From Branchiostoma floridae (Eukaryota > Chordata > Leptocardii > Amphioxiformes > Branchiostomatidae), in contig NC_049994.1 of assembly GCF_000003815.2 (NCBI RefSeq), forward strand, positions 16,166,523 to 16,230,522: a stretch of 64,000 nucleotides of DNA. The letters are read 5' to 3'. Shown piece by piece: positions 33,264 through 45,829 of the stretch. The stretch's first letter is position 1, and the number at the start of each line of letters is the position of its first letter. A model generated the notes under the pieces. It did no database searches, was not told the DNA's origin, and saw only the letters and a program-made list of their open reading frames with translations. Made by a program: the position numbers and the translations under genes.

Positions 33264-34107
33264 TGCTGATTACAATGCAAGGAAATACATGTTGCCCAAA
33301 CATTTATAAATATCATCAAGCTATATATTGTATAGTTTATAATCGACAGTCTAACACTTACACAATGACTGATGCATCAGGTCTCCTGTTTTAGATGTAA
33401 ATGTCAATCTAATATAAAAACTGCTTTGCAGCACAAGTAGCATTGGGCAAAAGTCATTTACATTATACATGCACATTAAGATGTTAATTATTCTAATGAA
33501 TGAACACACTCTGCATTGTATTTTGTTTCACACAAAAAATATGATAACGAATATCATTCAAAAGTGTGAATAATGAAAAACAGTAATTTAAAAGAAAATG
33601 AAGTCATGTGTGTACTAGTATTACAGTCCTTTATGTTTGGGACTGCATTGTAAAATTTGCATACGGCAGTCACTGTACATTATAATTATGTAAAAACTTA
33701 AGGTGTGTGATCGCATCTGAAACTGTGAGCAGTGACACCTAATGCTGCAGTTACTGTACAATGTGAATCAGTCAGCATTGCCTGACGAAGGTGACAGTCA
33801 CCGAAACATCAGTGTAAATAAAGCACTGGTTGTGTACAAAAATAGTCGCTTTATTCATTGACCTACCAACCTGAATGAAACTATGACAAAGAGCATTATA
33901 CAGCATGAGCAAACGTACAAACCTTACATGCTGACCAAACCAAACATGCTGACACACCCTTGCCCTAAGTTACTGTTGCTATGGCGGACTTCACCTTCAG
34001 GAAGCCTTAAAATGCATTACTTTCAAATCTCTTCAAATATTCTAAAATTAAAACTCACACAGTGGAAGGGATGACTGTCCCATTACTTGACCTCTAACTT
34101 GGTCACT
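33264..34107 (+). other. 3' flank of Death-NHL gene 3
   Basis: Paralogous to 17640-18380 and 27340-28410, including the GAAGGTGACAGTCACCGAAA block and AATAAAG near 33815. No gene. Confidence 0.5.
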
Positions 34108-35430
34108 CCACTAACTTTCCTTTTAGATACCAAAACTATCATAGATAAGAACGGCAGCCTCTGACATGTACAGGAAACCGACACACACTGACCAGTACCT
34201 GGCCTTTGACTCTTAACGGGAGGGGTCCATTTTTTGACACGGGGTGACCAAATGTCGTCAGGTTTTAAAAATCATTGTTGCGGAGAAATGCATAGATGCC
34301 TGCACATGAGAAGTACAACTAGCTATAGACTACACCTTGTTGTAAATAACTACAAAGTCGGGGTATGTGTCGAAGTTAGTAAGCCCCACAGATAACGATT
34401 GAAAAAACTTGCACAAATTTGACGCCTTCCATGCAAGTTGACGAGCGAACGTATCGACTCCATGGCCCTCGAAATTCTTGAATTATTCTTCGCAAAATAC
34501 GACATGTAAAAAAATACCACCACACATAGGAATTATGTTTATCAGACTTCCGAAAAATAATACCTGTGTTCTGTTTTGCCTTAAACTGGGTTGGATAAAC
34601 GGAGCTAAAATGATGCCACAATGTTCACGCAGTCGGGGCTCCGTCATTTAACTATCACGCACGAAGGCGGGCGAGCGATGCTCAACACGATGAACTTAGT
34701 CAACCCGTCCGTAGAGCGACGACCATTCAAGAAAAATCGATCCCTACCGACTAAAAAATCCTGTAGTCATTGCTGCTTCCAAAAGACAGGATAAAAAGGC
34801 AATCAAGGAAGCTGAAAAGCGAAAATGCCATCACAGTCCGACGTAAACAATGCGCCGCCGTTTTGCGGCAAGTTGGTCTCACTGTGAGAGGTAAACATTT
34901 TAACACGCTGTATTCAAACAAGTGGCGTAATACAAAATATGACCCATATTTGATACAGAAAAATAGTAGTGAAAACTTTTAGTGCTATTTTATTTGCATA
35001 GGATGTTTAAAGATGCACGGCGATAGTCTGGTTGTTACCATGTCAGTGTTTGGACCCCCTTTTTGTGTTGGAACGTTCTGCTAGGACGCAAGCCGAAAAC
35101 CTGCCGTGAGTTTCGTGTGCTGTCAAAGTACAGTGCGGAACACTACCGTTAAATGAAATATATATCTGTACAGCTTCAACCACAGTTATATGGATGTATA
35201 CAAGATCTAAACTTGTCTTTGATGAGTTCACTGTAAAATGTACAATCATGACAAAAGCCATGCGCATCCACCTAGAACGGTTGTCGAAAAATGGACCCCT
35301 CCCGTTACCATCAATTGGAACACAAACTGGCAATGATAAAAACTCTTTTCCACCGGGCAGACAACATTATTACCTCAGATATAGCCATGTAAAAGAAAAG
35401 GTCTCCTGAAACAGGTTGGGGTTTGACACT
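34108..35430 (+). pseudogene. Penelope-like reverse transcriptase fragment, copy 3, split
   Basis: The fossil starts near 34108 (TAGATACCAAAACTATCATA), is cut at 34214 by a DNA element and resumes at 35308 (CCATCAATTGGAACACAAAC). Confidence 0.7.
34216..35306. mobile_element. Non-autonomous DNA transposon with AACGGGAGGGGTCCATTTTT ends
   Basis: About 26-base terminal inverted repeats (AACGGGAGGGGTCCATTTTT then TGACA at the left; the inverse with one mismatch at the right) flank a 1.09-kb interior without a transposase. TA occurs on both sides outside ACGGG, consistent with a TA target site. The paralogous Penelope fragments without the element show where it went in. Confidence 0.8.
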
Positions 35431-35800
35431 CAAAACAGTGATAGCTTGAACAGCTACGTACAGCACCATGAAAGTTATTCAGAATACTCATGAAAATATG
35501 GTACTGTTGGGGTTTTAGTGATGGCTACAAATGTAAGGACCACGTTAATTACTCCCAAATATATGTTGAGCACAAGTTCCAAGCATTTGCCTATAAATTT
35601 TAGACCTTGTGGCATGTACATTATTTGTAGTACACATTATCAACTAGTCTTCATGGTATCAAAGTCCTTCCTTGACTATGCAGAAGATAACAAGTAAATA
35701 ATCAAACAAAACCGGTCACATGCTGAAGCAACGTTACACTAGAAAGTGAACTTTGTAGAGGGAGTGGCTGGATAGACCTCCATTTCTACTGGGCCTGAAA

Positions 35801-37645
35801 ATGGCGGCTGGTCCTTCTACCACGGACGGACACAGAATCCTGGAGGACTTTCTTTCCTGTAGAATCTGCTTTGACCCTTATACAAGGCCTAAGGCACTAC
35901 CATGTCTACACAGTTTCTGCCTGAGGTGTCTAGAGGGCCAACATAAACAATGGTTGGAGGATTGCAGAGAGAGCATACAACAGGGAGAAGAACTGCAGCC
36001 ATTCAGGTGTTCAATATGTCGCCATCTTGTAACTTTGCCTTCTACAGGAGTGGCAGAGCTTCCTGACAACCATCTTGTGGCCAACCTGTGCGAGGAATTG
36101 TCCAAGAAAACTCAGGTGGGAGGACAGAAAAACAGGTGTGGCTTCCACCCAACAAAAGACATAGACCTGTTTTGCCAGCAGTGCGAGGTGTCAGTTTGTA
36201 GTGAATGTATCGGGGATGCTCACTCGGGGCACAGTATCATAGTAATAAAACAGGCAGCACCAAAGATAAAAGCTAGGGCACAGCTCAACAGTGGACAACA
36301 AAAGATTGAAACCTTCTCAGCATTCCTCAAGAAGATTGAAGATGTACAGAAAAGGCTGACAGACAACAAGACACAAGTTCAACAATAGATAAACACAGCT
36401 TTTGAGGAACAAGTACAGAAGTTACAAGAACAGAGGGATGGGCTATTGGCTACTGTGGACAAGAGTCATCATGACAACATGGCTGCTTTGGCAGGACAGA
36501 AAGGCAATGTGCTGACTCAGCTGACTGAACTGTCCAGGGTTTGTGAAGATGCAGAAAAGTGTTTGAAACAAGAAGATACAGTTTGGCTCACACAGGAATT
36601 CAACTTGTCTGATAAACTTGCAAAATTTAAGAACATTCAAACTCCTGACATCTGTGAAACCAAACTTTTTTGCTTTGAACCAAAGACATCTGGTGCCCTG
36701 ATAGATCTGGGTAAAGTTATGTCCAAATCCATTTCAAACAAGCAGGATTCACTTCAATCCATGAGAACAAATAATGGACAAATTAAAGGTACAAACGTCA
36801 GGCCAATCAGGGTGGGACAACCATGGGCGAGGAAAGTCAGGTTTGGAGGAGAGGGATCAGGTAGGGGGGAATTTAGGTATCCTATGGGAGTAGCTGTCTC
36901 ACAGGACAATAAGGTTTACATTGCTGATTTGGGTAATAGCAGAATCCAGGTATTCACAATGGATGGTGTTTATATCAGAGAGTTTACAACAACTCTGCCA
37001 GGGGAAACTCGTAAAAAGTCAAACCCACATGATGTTGCTGTAGATAGAAATGACAACCTGTGGGTGGTGGGTGATGATCATACCGGTATAGTGCAGTATT
37101 CCAGGGAAGGCACCTGTTTGACTAAAATGGATGTTCCGAATGTTAAAAAGATTGATGGCATAACTGTAGATATGGCAACACAACAGGTGATTGTGACAGA
37201 GTATGATGGGAAGAATGGTCTCCGAGTATTCAATGAAGATGGTTCTGATGTGGGGATATATGGTTCAGGTCATAGGTCACCAAAACCTTGGCGGCCAGCA
37301 CATGTCACTGTGGATGGGGAGGGGAACATTCTGGTCACTGATTACAACAATCATTGTGTCCATGTCTTGGACAGAGAGGGGAACTTCAAGTTTAAGTTTG
37401 GGAGTGAGGGATCTGATGAAAGTCAGTTGAACGACCCTAAGGGCATTTGTGTTGATGGGATGGGAAACACCATTGTGGCTGACTTTGGAAATAGTTGTGT
37501 GAAATTGTTTGACAGTGAGGGCAGATCTCTGCGTAACATTGGAAGTGGTATGAAGAGGCCTAGTGGTGTTGCTGTGTCACCAGGTGGAGATGTGCTGGTA
37601 ACTGATTGGAGAGATCACACTGTATCAGTCTGGACACAGGGTTAG
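35801..37645 (+). pseudogene. TRIM-NHL gene 2 with one in-frame stop
   Basis: 614-codon layout as in the gene at 15784. RING: CRIC, CLHSFC, CLEG, CSIC. B-box: CGFHPTKDIDLFCQQC, CSEC, HSGH. Coiled coil and a full NHL propeller ending SVWTQG follow. One codon, TAG at 36386-36388 in the coiled coil, interrupts it (the paralog has GAG); the frame before and after is the same and otherwise open. This may be a recent pseudogene, a null allele, a base-call error or readthrough. Starting downstream would give a coiled-coil/NHL protein without RING. Confidence 0.85.
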
Positions 37646-37902
37646 TGCTGTACTAGTTAGGGAAAAGATCACGCTGCATTTACAAGTTGCCAATACTAGA
37701 GCAACATTTTTGTGTTACTTTCGGAAACAGTCTAGAGAGTCCCTGTGGTGTTGTTTGTCATTCTCCCCACTATAAACTGTCTGGACGCAATAAAAGACAG
37801 CCGTTCTTGGTGTCACACATTATACCTTACAATTTTGTCACAGCATGTCTCTGTTCACTTCATAGCTACGTTATAGCGTGCTCAGCGACACGCTAACATA
37901 CC

Positions 37903-37975
37903 TGGTCACCAGGTGGAGATGTGGTGGTGACTGACTTTGACAATCACACTGTATCAGTCTGGACACAGGGTTATA
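37903..37975 (+). pseudogene. Second NHL tail fragment
   Basis: TCACCAGGTGGAGATGTGGT to TCTGGACACAGGGTTA repeats the last blade 260 bases after the TRIM-NHL copy at 35801, probably a deletion scar of a further cassette. Confidence 0.7.
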
Positions 37976-39289
37976 ACTGTACTATGCAGGGAAGTACATG
38001 TTGCCCAAACATTAATTAATATCATCAAGCGATAAGTAGTATATGATCAACAGTCTAACACTTACACAATGACTAATGCATCAGATCTGCTGTTTTGTAT
38101 GTGAATGTCAATATGGAAATTGCTTTGTGCATTGAGCGAAAGTCATGTGCATTATACATTAAGATGGTGATTATCTTAATGAATGAGCACACCCTACGTT
38201 GTACTTCGTTTCACAAAGAAAATATGCTAACAAACATTATTCAAAATGTGGTACTGATGAACAGTAAAGAACATCAAGTCGTGTGTACTACATGTAGTAT
38301 TACTCTCCTTCATGTTTAGGACTGCATGGTAAAAATATGCATAAAGCAATCAATGTACAATATTTTAATACTTAACGTTTGTAAGCGCATCTGAACTGTG
38401 AGCAGCGACACCTATCGGTCAGAAGATGTCTGCTGTTAACATACTCATAAAAATCAGGAACACAGTGTGCTAGATAGGAACACAGAGGATAGGATCAAGT
38501 CTGAATAAAGATTGTTTCTATTGACCGTGAAAACTCCTGTGCATGTGTCCTCAGTTTCTGCTTCAGTCCATCTGAATTCTACACACCATTTATGATACAT
38601 GACGTATATTTATCAAAAAGCATCGTAGTAACATTATTGACCTTTAGCCTGCTAAGGTAGATGTTTGGCATCAAATTTGTACAGGTTATGGGGTTAGGCA
38701 GTGGGAAGAGGGTTAAATCTTACGTCGATGATGGTTAGACATCAAGGTAATAAGATATACCAAAATTGTCACTGACTAAAGGTAGTGGATTCTGCCTGAA
38801 ACGTCTGACCGCCTGACTTTACTCCCTTATTCTTTTTTTTTTATTTATTTCTTTATTGGGTATCCAATAAACAAAAACATACAAACATAGAAAACCATCC
38901 AACAGAATGATAACTGTACAGTACAAATTAAATACCAGTCCTGAAGACTTGTGTACAAGAATACCGCAAATAATAACCAAAGATCCTCCCTTATTCTTTC
39001 AATTGGCCCATTCTGCCCAGCACCTATGAGCAGGTACCGGTACAAACCATTACCTGAAGGGGGTGACTCACATAGCTACATATGCAGCATATTGATTATA
39101 TTCTAAGCATACATAAGGAAACAACCAGAATGGAGAGAGAGATATACTTTGAAAGGTGTTTTGACACCTGTAATATGGTATATGAGACTGTAAGTTGCTT
39201 CAGACATCAAAGGTCACACCTTGTTCCCCTGCAGAAGCTAAACAAACATTACCTACACGTCAGATATTTGCGTACTGAACCCAGAACCG
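37976..39289 (+). other. Intergenic spacer
   Basis: Contains cassette 3' flank (to about 38400) and CTGCCTGAAACGTCTGACC (Penelope-tail-like, also near 24345). The T-rich repeat at 38827-38960 (TTTATTGGGTATCCAATAAA) recurs near 4770-4840. No gene is recognised. Confidence 0.45.
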
Positions 39290-39432
39290 GGCAATGCTGA
39301 AGGTGAACTTTGTACCGGAGCGGCTGACTTGGACTCCATTTTGTGGGTGAGGAAAAAAGCGTCTCAATCAAAGAACACTTCTGATCAGTAAAAAAGGGGG
39401 TCAAAAAGTAGGAAACACTACCATCTTTCAGG
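39290..39432 (+). promoter_or_regulatory. Putative promoter and 5' UTR exon, fourth Death-NHL cassette
   Basis: GGTGAACTTTGTACCGGAGC, AGCGTCTCAATCAAAGAACA and donor CTTTCAG/GTAGGC, as at 24655-24796. Confidence 0.5.
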
Positions 39433-39873
39433 TAGGCAATCAAGGAAATAATTCTTTGTCTTGAGGAAGTAAATTAAGCTACCATTTTATCAGCTGATTT
39501 TTGTGTGTCAGAAAACTACAAATAAAATCTTTCAGTACAAAGTTTCAATTATTGATATGCCAGGTATTGCTTTGTAACTTTTTAGTTTCACTTCCAGGTA
39601 CAGTGTAAAATGTCTTCTTAGAACAGTTCAATACTTACAATCTCTGTACAGCCACGCCATATGCCTGCAAACTAATTGGGTTATGCCAGAAGGCGTTTAT
39701 ACCAGCTATAAATTTATATCGATAAATATAATACAGATATAGATCTGAAGTTGCTGGTAATATTATGCTTTGGCTGCCAGTAAACATTGTCATCATGTCA
39801 AAATTTGTCCTTTAATTTTCAGAGGAACTTCATTTGAGCTTTGAATCAGAGTGGTGAGAAATGTGTCTGCAAC

Positions 39874-41661
39874 ATGTCTACACAAGGTAAGATCTTCATG
39901 ACAGAAAACTTCTGAGATCAACAATTACTGTCTTTGTGTGACAGTATGTTTGGACACAACTGTGGACACTAGCTTAACCATGTACATTAGGGGGCAAATA
40001 ATAAAGGTCTTCTTGTATTGCTCTGTTACATTTTATACATGTTATACAAATTGTATTGTATAACATGTACAATGAATATAAAATCTAATATGTTCCCTTG
40101 CAGGTGTTGGGAGGTATTTCCTCTTCATTAAGAACCGGGTGAGCTCAGACTGGAAGGACCTGGCTTGGTGTCTTGGCTTTGAGACACCGGACATAGAAAA
40201 CATTGATGGCAAACACCGGGATGACAAGTCTCGCTGTATGGACCTGTTACAGCAATGGTACAAGCGGGAGGGAAACACTGCCACCATACATGTCCTGATG
40301 GAGGCCCTACAAGATGCAGAGCTACAGCATGTGGTGGACAGTCTCAAGGACAAATATCCTGGTATGAGCCTTACTTGATATGATTCAGTTAAAAAAAATG
40401 AACCAAAAAATCATTTACAACCTGATTTTTCCAGAATGGGATTGCTGTTACTCATCAAAATTCAAAGCACATAACATACAAATGTAAATCTCTCATTTTT
40501 AAACCCTGTCTTCTTCCAGTTCCCCTGCTACCAACTGCTAGCAGACAAACTGGGAACACTGATGCCATAAGGGAAGAGGTAAAGATGCTGAAAGAGAAAA
40601 ATGAGAAGCTGGAGAAAATCATCCTGGAACAGAACGAGAAAATCCAGCAACTTCAGGAGACCAACAAGAACATGGAGGCCATAGTAGAAGATCTGCTGAC
40701 TGCCAAGCAAACAGTGGAGAGTGGAAGTCAGCAGAAAGATCTGCTACACCCCAAGTCATACAAACATTCTATGGATAATTCCAAAACAACAAATGCAGGA
40801 CAAGTCAAACAGTCAGTGGTTCAGCCCAAAAGGAAACATATGGGTGTAAATGTCAGGCCATTAAGGGTAGGACAACCATGGGTGAGGAAAGTCAATTTTG
40901 GGGGAGAGGGATCACTTAGGGGGAAATTTAAATGTCCAAGGGGAGTAGCTGTTTCACAGGACAATGAGGTTTACATTGCTGATGTCAAAAACAGCAGAAT
41001 CCAGGTGCTCACAATGGATGGTGTTTATATCAGGGAGTTCACAACAACTCTGCCAGGGGGAACTGGTGAAAAGTTTGAACCACATGATGTTGCTGTAGAT
41101 AGAAATGACAACCTGTGGGTGGTGGGTTATGATCATGTAGTGCAGTATTCCACGGAAGGCACCTGTTTGTTCAAAATAAATCCTCCACATGTTCAATACC
41201 TCCGTGGAATAACTGTAGCTACTGCAACAGAACAGGTGATTGTTACAGGGTATGATGGGAATAATGGTCGACTTCAAGTATTCAACCAAGATGGTTCTGA
41301 TGTGGGGATATATGGGTTAGGTCATAGGTCACCAGAACCTTGGCATCCACGATATGTCACTGTGGATGGGGAGGGGAACATTCTGGTTGGTGATGTAAAA
41401 AATCACTGTGTCCATGTCTTGGACAGAGAGGGGAACTTCAAGTTCAAGTTTGGGTGTAATCCTCAGGGTATTTGTGTTGATGGGAAGGGAAACATCATTG
41501 TGGCTGACTATGGAAATGGTTGTGTGAAAATGTTTGACAGCCAGGGCAGATTTCTGTGTGACATTGGAAGTGGTATGAAGGATCCCAATGGTGCTGCTGT
41601 GTCACCAGGTGGAGATGTGGTGGTGACTGATTACAAAGATCACACTGTATCAGTCTGGTAA
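39874..41661 (+). CDS. Death-domain/coiled-coil/NHL protein 4
   Basis: Exons 39874-39886 (MSTQ), 40104-40361 and 40520-41661 splice in phase to 470 codons. The Death domain is SSDWKDLAWCLGFETPDIEN ... KSRCMDLLQQWYKREGN. A coiled coil (EKLEKIILEQNEKIQQLQE) and six NHL repeats follow. The stop comes at SVW, two residues short of paralogs. One propeller loop (after KFKFG) lacks about ten residues present in the others (SEGSDESQL). All frames are open, so this and the gene at 19581 are the two best functional Death-NHL candidates. Confidence 0.85.
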
Positions 41662-41912
41662 AGGTCATGCTATGATATAATATGGCCCTCAAAATTACAG
41701 TTTTCCAGATTGCAGATGATAATCAAGTTTTTCATACGATATTTGGCTACCAGTGTATTTGCTGCTTTGTTGCGGAATGAAGAAAACACATCAACTGTCT
41801 CCCTGTTTGTACCTTTTGGCACCAACTTTGTAACTAGTAATAGTTGCTTAGAGGCGTGGGCAGCAGGTAAAATTAGTAATTTCATATTTATCAAAATCTT
41901 GTACCTTTGACC

Positions 41913-42266
41913 CAGGCTTTTAGCTAGGATTTTATAATAGGGTGTCCAAACTTATCGGTGAGTCGCGGTAAGTGACTTTTGTAGGGGGGTCTGGGGGCAT
42001 CCACCTTCCATGGTGCAGAGTTTTTGATGATTTTAAGTTAAAGTAGTGCATTCTAAGGTATCCCAAGAGGCAAAAATACTGTTACAGATGTCACAGTAGA
42101 AGACTGTGACCACAGATGACATTGTAGCATCCCTGGTCAATCAGAATTTCATGCTTGTCAGAGGATTTTCTCCCCAGTATAGGGCGTCCAGGGGCATCAA
42201 ATTTCTTGTTATTCTAAGAAAAGGGCGTCCAGATGACGCGTTGACGCATGCCTGGCTAAAAGCCTG
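41913..42266. mobile_element. hAT-like MITE with exact 8-bp target duplication
   Basis: CAGGCTTTTAGCTAGG and CCTGGCTAAAAGCCTG ends are inverted repeats with one mismatch. CTTTGACC flanks both sides (41905-41912, 42267-42274). The paralogous site near 21930 has a single ACCTTTGACC and no element, an empty-site comparison. Confidence 0.9.
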
Positions 42267-42405
42267 CTTTGACCGATATGTTATATTAAATATTGCTATG
42301 AATCATCTAGTGTTACCCTCGTTCTGTCCACTTTAGATGATGTTTAGGGAGCCCAGAGGTGACACAAGAGCGACTAGGAGACTGGAGTTGAAACGACGTG
42401 AACTG

Positions 42406-42520
42406 ATGTTTATTCCTTCTTCCGGCTACTGCCCCGACGCATGCGCGTCGGCCCGGACACATGCGCGTCGGCCCGGACTATCCCATTATCCATAAAGGGG
42501 GTTATTTCTACATGGCAACA
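42406..42520 (-). repeat. Gypsy 3' LTR, shared part
   Basis: Matches 48991-49085 but carries an extra 20-base direct repeat (CATGCGCGTCGGCCCGGA doubled). It includes AATAAAC (minus strand) and is preceded by the purine tract. Confidence 0.8.
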
Positions 42521-43157
42521 CTCTCCCCTCTTTTAAAGTCGTCTCGGAACAATAACAATAACAATAAGAAACTATTAATGAACAATAAGAAACTATTAAT
42601 GAACATATATATATGGTTGTTTAGTACTATGAAAAATAAAGGATATATTCTATTCTATTCTCCTTTGCGTTAGCCTCTTTTTTCTTTTCTTTAGCTTTGG
42701 CACCGATAACATCTTTAACATCGGCACTGATAACATCTTTAACTTTGGCACAGATAGTATCTTCAATAAACTGGCTTCACTGCTACTAACAGAAGCTCCA
42801 ACGTACTGACTGTTTTAGAACAGTTAACACAACATTAGGCCTGCTCTAAATTCTGAGCTGGAAGTCCTGCGGAGTCCACACAACTGGAATCCATCAGTCT
42901 CTTTGTTATCTATAAATAACCAACATACATGTCTCTCAAATATGGAATGATTTTCCACAATAACCTTGTATTTACTGTCCACAATATAATTGTCCCATGA
43001 GACTCTTCTCATTCAGCGGGTAATCCACAGGCACAGCGGCACGGGTACAGCGGGTAATCCACAGGAATAGTAATATCCACAATAACAGCAGGTAATCCAC
43101 AAGAATAGTAATCCATAGCAGTTCACAGTCCACACGAATAACAGGTACTCCATCCCC

Positions 43158-44870
43158 TTAGCTGGGTGCGTACATGCGAATTATCGGTATTAACTGTCCA
43201 CAGTGAAGGCACGACTGATATAATTGCCCCGGATGCCCTGCTCCCGCGTTCCACGTGTTCAGCGGCCATGGTGTCCCTACATTCCACTCTGCTGCATTTA
43301 CTGTGTTCACTGTTGGTACTCTCAAGTAGCCTGGTTGTCCACCTACATTATATGTGAGAGTCCGTGGTGGTCTCCTATTTCGTCTTGGTCTGTTCTCTTC
43401 TGCTTCTGCTGGGTCTGGAACATCCTCAGCACCCTGAGACACACAGGGCTGGTCCTCAGACTCAACTTCAACATCAGTTTCTTCATCCCTTTCACTACCT
43501 GTACTTCCTCTCTGGTCTTCTTGTTCAGCTCCAATTTCGACTCTGTTGTCTGCAAGTTCTTCTTCCTCATTATCACTCCTCTTGTCCTCTCTTTGAGGTG
43601 TTTTCTCTTCGCTTTGTTTGTCCACTGGAACCTCTAGAGGCAGTCCGTCACACGGTAGTAGCATATTTCTATGTAACACTCTTGACCTTCCTTCTCTGCA
43701 TTCTGGGCGTACCTCATACACTGGAATATCTTTCCCCTTCTGCTTCACAATGATGTGGACTTTGTCCTCCCAGTGGGAACGCAACTTGCCCGGTCCTCCT
43801 CTGTCCGTCATATTTCGAACAAGGACCCGGTCACCACTGGACAGACTGAGACCGTGCACCTTTCTGTCGTACTGCTTCTTCCCTTTTGCACCTGTTTTCC
43901 TGGCATGCTGACTCGCAATCCTGTAGGCCTCCTGCATGCCACGTTTCCATTTCTTGACATACTCAGGATACGATTGAACCTCATTCTCCTTGTCTTCAAT
44001 CCCGAACATAAGGTCCACTGGCAGGCGGGGGTGATGTCCATACAACAGAAAGTGAGGCGAATACCCAGTGCTCTCATGTCGGGTGCAGTTGTACGCATGA
44101 ACCACTTTGTTAAGAGACGCCTTCCAATCTGTTTTCTGGGATTCTGGGAGAGCACGTAACATCGCTAGCAAAGTCCGATTAAACCTCTCCACCTGACCAT
44201 TCCCCTGGGGGTGATACGGGGTTGTTCTCGAGGGCGACACTCCACTCAGCTGATGTAGGCGTTGAAACAACCTATTTTCAAACTCTGCTCCCTGGTCATG
44301 GTGAATCTTGAGAGGGTACCCAAATCTAGGAATGAAGTCATTAAAGAGCTTCTCTGCCGCTGTTCTCCCTGACTTGTTCCTGGTTGCATATGCTTGAGCG
44401 AACCGTGTGAAATGGTCCACAACCACCAACATGTACTCGTATCCACCTTTGCTCCTTTCAAGGTGGACATAGTCAATGGACACCAGTTGTAGCGGCTCAG
44501 TGGTGATGATGTTAGTAAGTGGGGCTTTGTCTGGAATGTTTGGCTTCCGGCGCTTAATGCACTGACACTTGGAGGTACAGTATTCAACTATGTCTCTCTG
44601 CATCTTTGGCCAGTAGAACCGTTGTCTTGCCAGGCTGACAACCCTGTCTGCTCCCAGATGGCCCATTTTGTCATGTAGTTCTTGGTACACAATGTTTCTA
44701 TATTCCTTCGGGAGCACTACTTGCAGTACTGGACCAGCTCTCCGGCGGAGAATGCCCTCATCATCGATCTGCAGCTTTTTCCACTCCCGCATGTATTCTC
44801 TTGTACCAATTGAGTTGTCTTGCCTCTCTCGGGTAGTGGGATTCCTCCCCCCTTCTTTCAGCTCTATCAC
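43158..44870 (-). CDS. pol: Gypsy integrase
   Basis: Zinc-binding HHCC region ([11 protein letters not shown] ... [11 protein letters not shown]), a DDE core ([48 protein letters not shown]) and a GPY-type C-terminal part. An acidic tail ([18 protein letters not shown] and beyond) follows. The frame is open from a GTG codon because its true upstream joins the RNase H frame through a break. Confidence 0.9.
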   Translation of the reverse strand: MIELKEGGRNPTTRERQDNSIGTREYMREWKKLQIDDEGILRRRAGPVLQVVLPKEYRNIVYQELHDKMGHLGADRVVSLARQRFYWPKMQRDIVEYCTSKCQCIKRRKPNIPDKAPLTNIITTEPLQLVSIDYVHLERSKGGYEYMLVVVDHFTRFAQAYATRNKSGRTAAEKLFNDFIPRFGYPLKIHHDQGAEFENRLFQRLHQLSGVSPSRTTPYHPQGNGQVERFNRTLLAMLRALPESQKTDWKASLNKVVHAYNCTRHESTGYSPHFLLYGHHPRLPVDLMFGIEDKENEVQSYPEYVKKWKRGMQEAYRIASQHARKTGAKGKKQYDRKVHGLSLSSGDRVLVRNMTDRGGPGKLRSHWEDKVHIIVKQKGKDIPVYEVRPECREGRSRVLHRNMLLPCDGLPLEVPVDKQSEEKTPQREDKRSDNEEEELADNRVEIGAEQEDQRGSTGSERDEETDVEVESEDQPCVSQGAEDVPDPAEAEENRPRRNRRPPRTLTYNVGGQPGYLRVPTVNTVNAAEWNVGTPWPLNTWNAGAGHPGQLYQSCLHCGQLIPIIRMYAPS

Positions 44871-45829
44871 CTTTCTATGGCCGAGTCCCGACGTTGCGCT
44901 TCACCGATCTCCTTCTTGCTCAATGGTCCTATACTTGCACTCTTGTCTTCAGGTGGTAGACTGTCAATGTTCGTAGTGATAGCACTTATCCATGTGGCAT
45001 CTCCTTGATCCACTGCCTGCATGGCCTGGGTGGTGGCACTCAGTACATCACCACTCACTTCTTCTGTGCAGGTAGCCATAAACTGCTCAGCATCTCCTGG
45101 ACTTGGTACTCTTGACAGCACATCTGCATCTGCATTGGCTTTCCCAGGTCGGTACTTGATGCTGAAGTTATAGTCCACCAACTCTGCCACCCATCGGTGA
45201 CCTGTTGCATTCAACTTGGCCGTGCTCAGAACATAGGTGAGTGGATTATTGTCGGTATATACTTCAAAAGATGGGGCGTAGTACAGGTAAGCTCGGAATT
45301 TCTCAGTAATGGACCACTTGAGAGCCAAGAACTCCAACTTCCCCGAGTGCATGTGGTAATTCTTCTCTGCCGGTGACAGTGTCCGTGAACCATATGCAAT
45401 CACCCGGAGCTTGCCCTCTTGCTGTTGATATAATACTGCGCCCAAACCATTGGCTGATGCATCTGTGTGCAGGATAAATGGTTTCTCAAAGTCAGGGTAG
45501 GCCATCACAGGTGGGCTGGTCAGTTGTTCTGTCAGTTGATTAAGGATATCTTGGTGTTCCTCAGTCCACTGGACTGGTTGCTTCGCAGCACTGTCCGACA
45601 GCAGGTCGTACAGTGGTTTAGCAATTCTACTGAAGTCCTTGATGTACGTCCTGTAGTACCCGAGGAACCCAAGCACCCGTTGTACATCTCCTACAGTAGT
45701 GGGCTTCTTGTCTCTGATTGCCTCGACTGCTGCTGTATCTTCTGGATCCATCGTGTACCCATCTGCAGTGACTAGCTTCCCGACATACCTCACCTGTCGT
45801 CGGAACATCAAACATTTCTTTAATCCCAC
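44867..45829 (-). CDS. pol: Gypsy RT thumb and RNase H
   Basis: Continues pol with [18 protein letters not shown], then RNase H ([43 protein letters not shown]). It ends at a second one-base break near 44868. Confidence 0.88.
   Translation of the reverse strand: MGLKKCLMFRRQVRYVGKLVTADGYTMDPEDTAAVEAIRDKKPTTVGDVQRVLGFLGYYRTYIKDFSRIAKPLYDLLSDSAAKQPVQWTEEHQDILNQLTEQLTSPPVMAYPDFEKPFILHTDASANGLGAVLYQQQEGKLRVIAYGSRTLSPAEKNYHMHSGKLEFLALKWSITEKFRAYLYYAPSFEVYTDNNPLTYVLSTAKLNATGHRWVAELVDYNFSIKYRPGKANADADVLSRVPSPGDAEQFMATCTEEVSGDVLSATTQAMQAVDQGDATWISAITTNIDSLPPEDKSASIGPLSKKEIGEAQRRDSAIER

Noticed and set aside
43224-44159. Plus-strand frames of 90-137 codons in the Gypsy region
   Set aside because: Shadows antisense to the integrase and Gag-Pol frames, with no recognisable domain.
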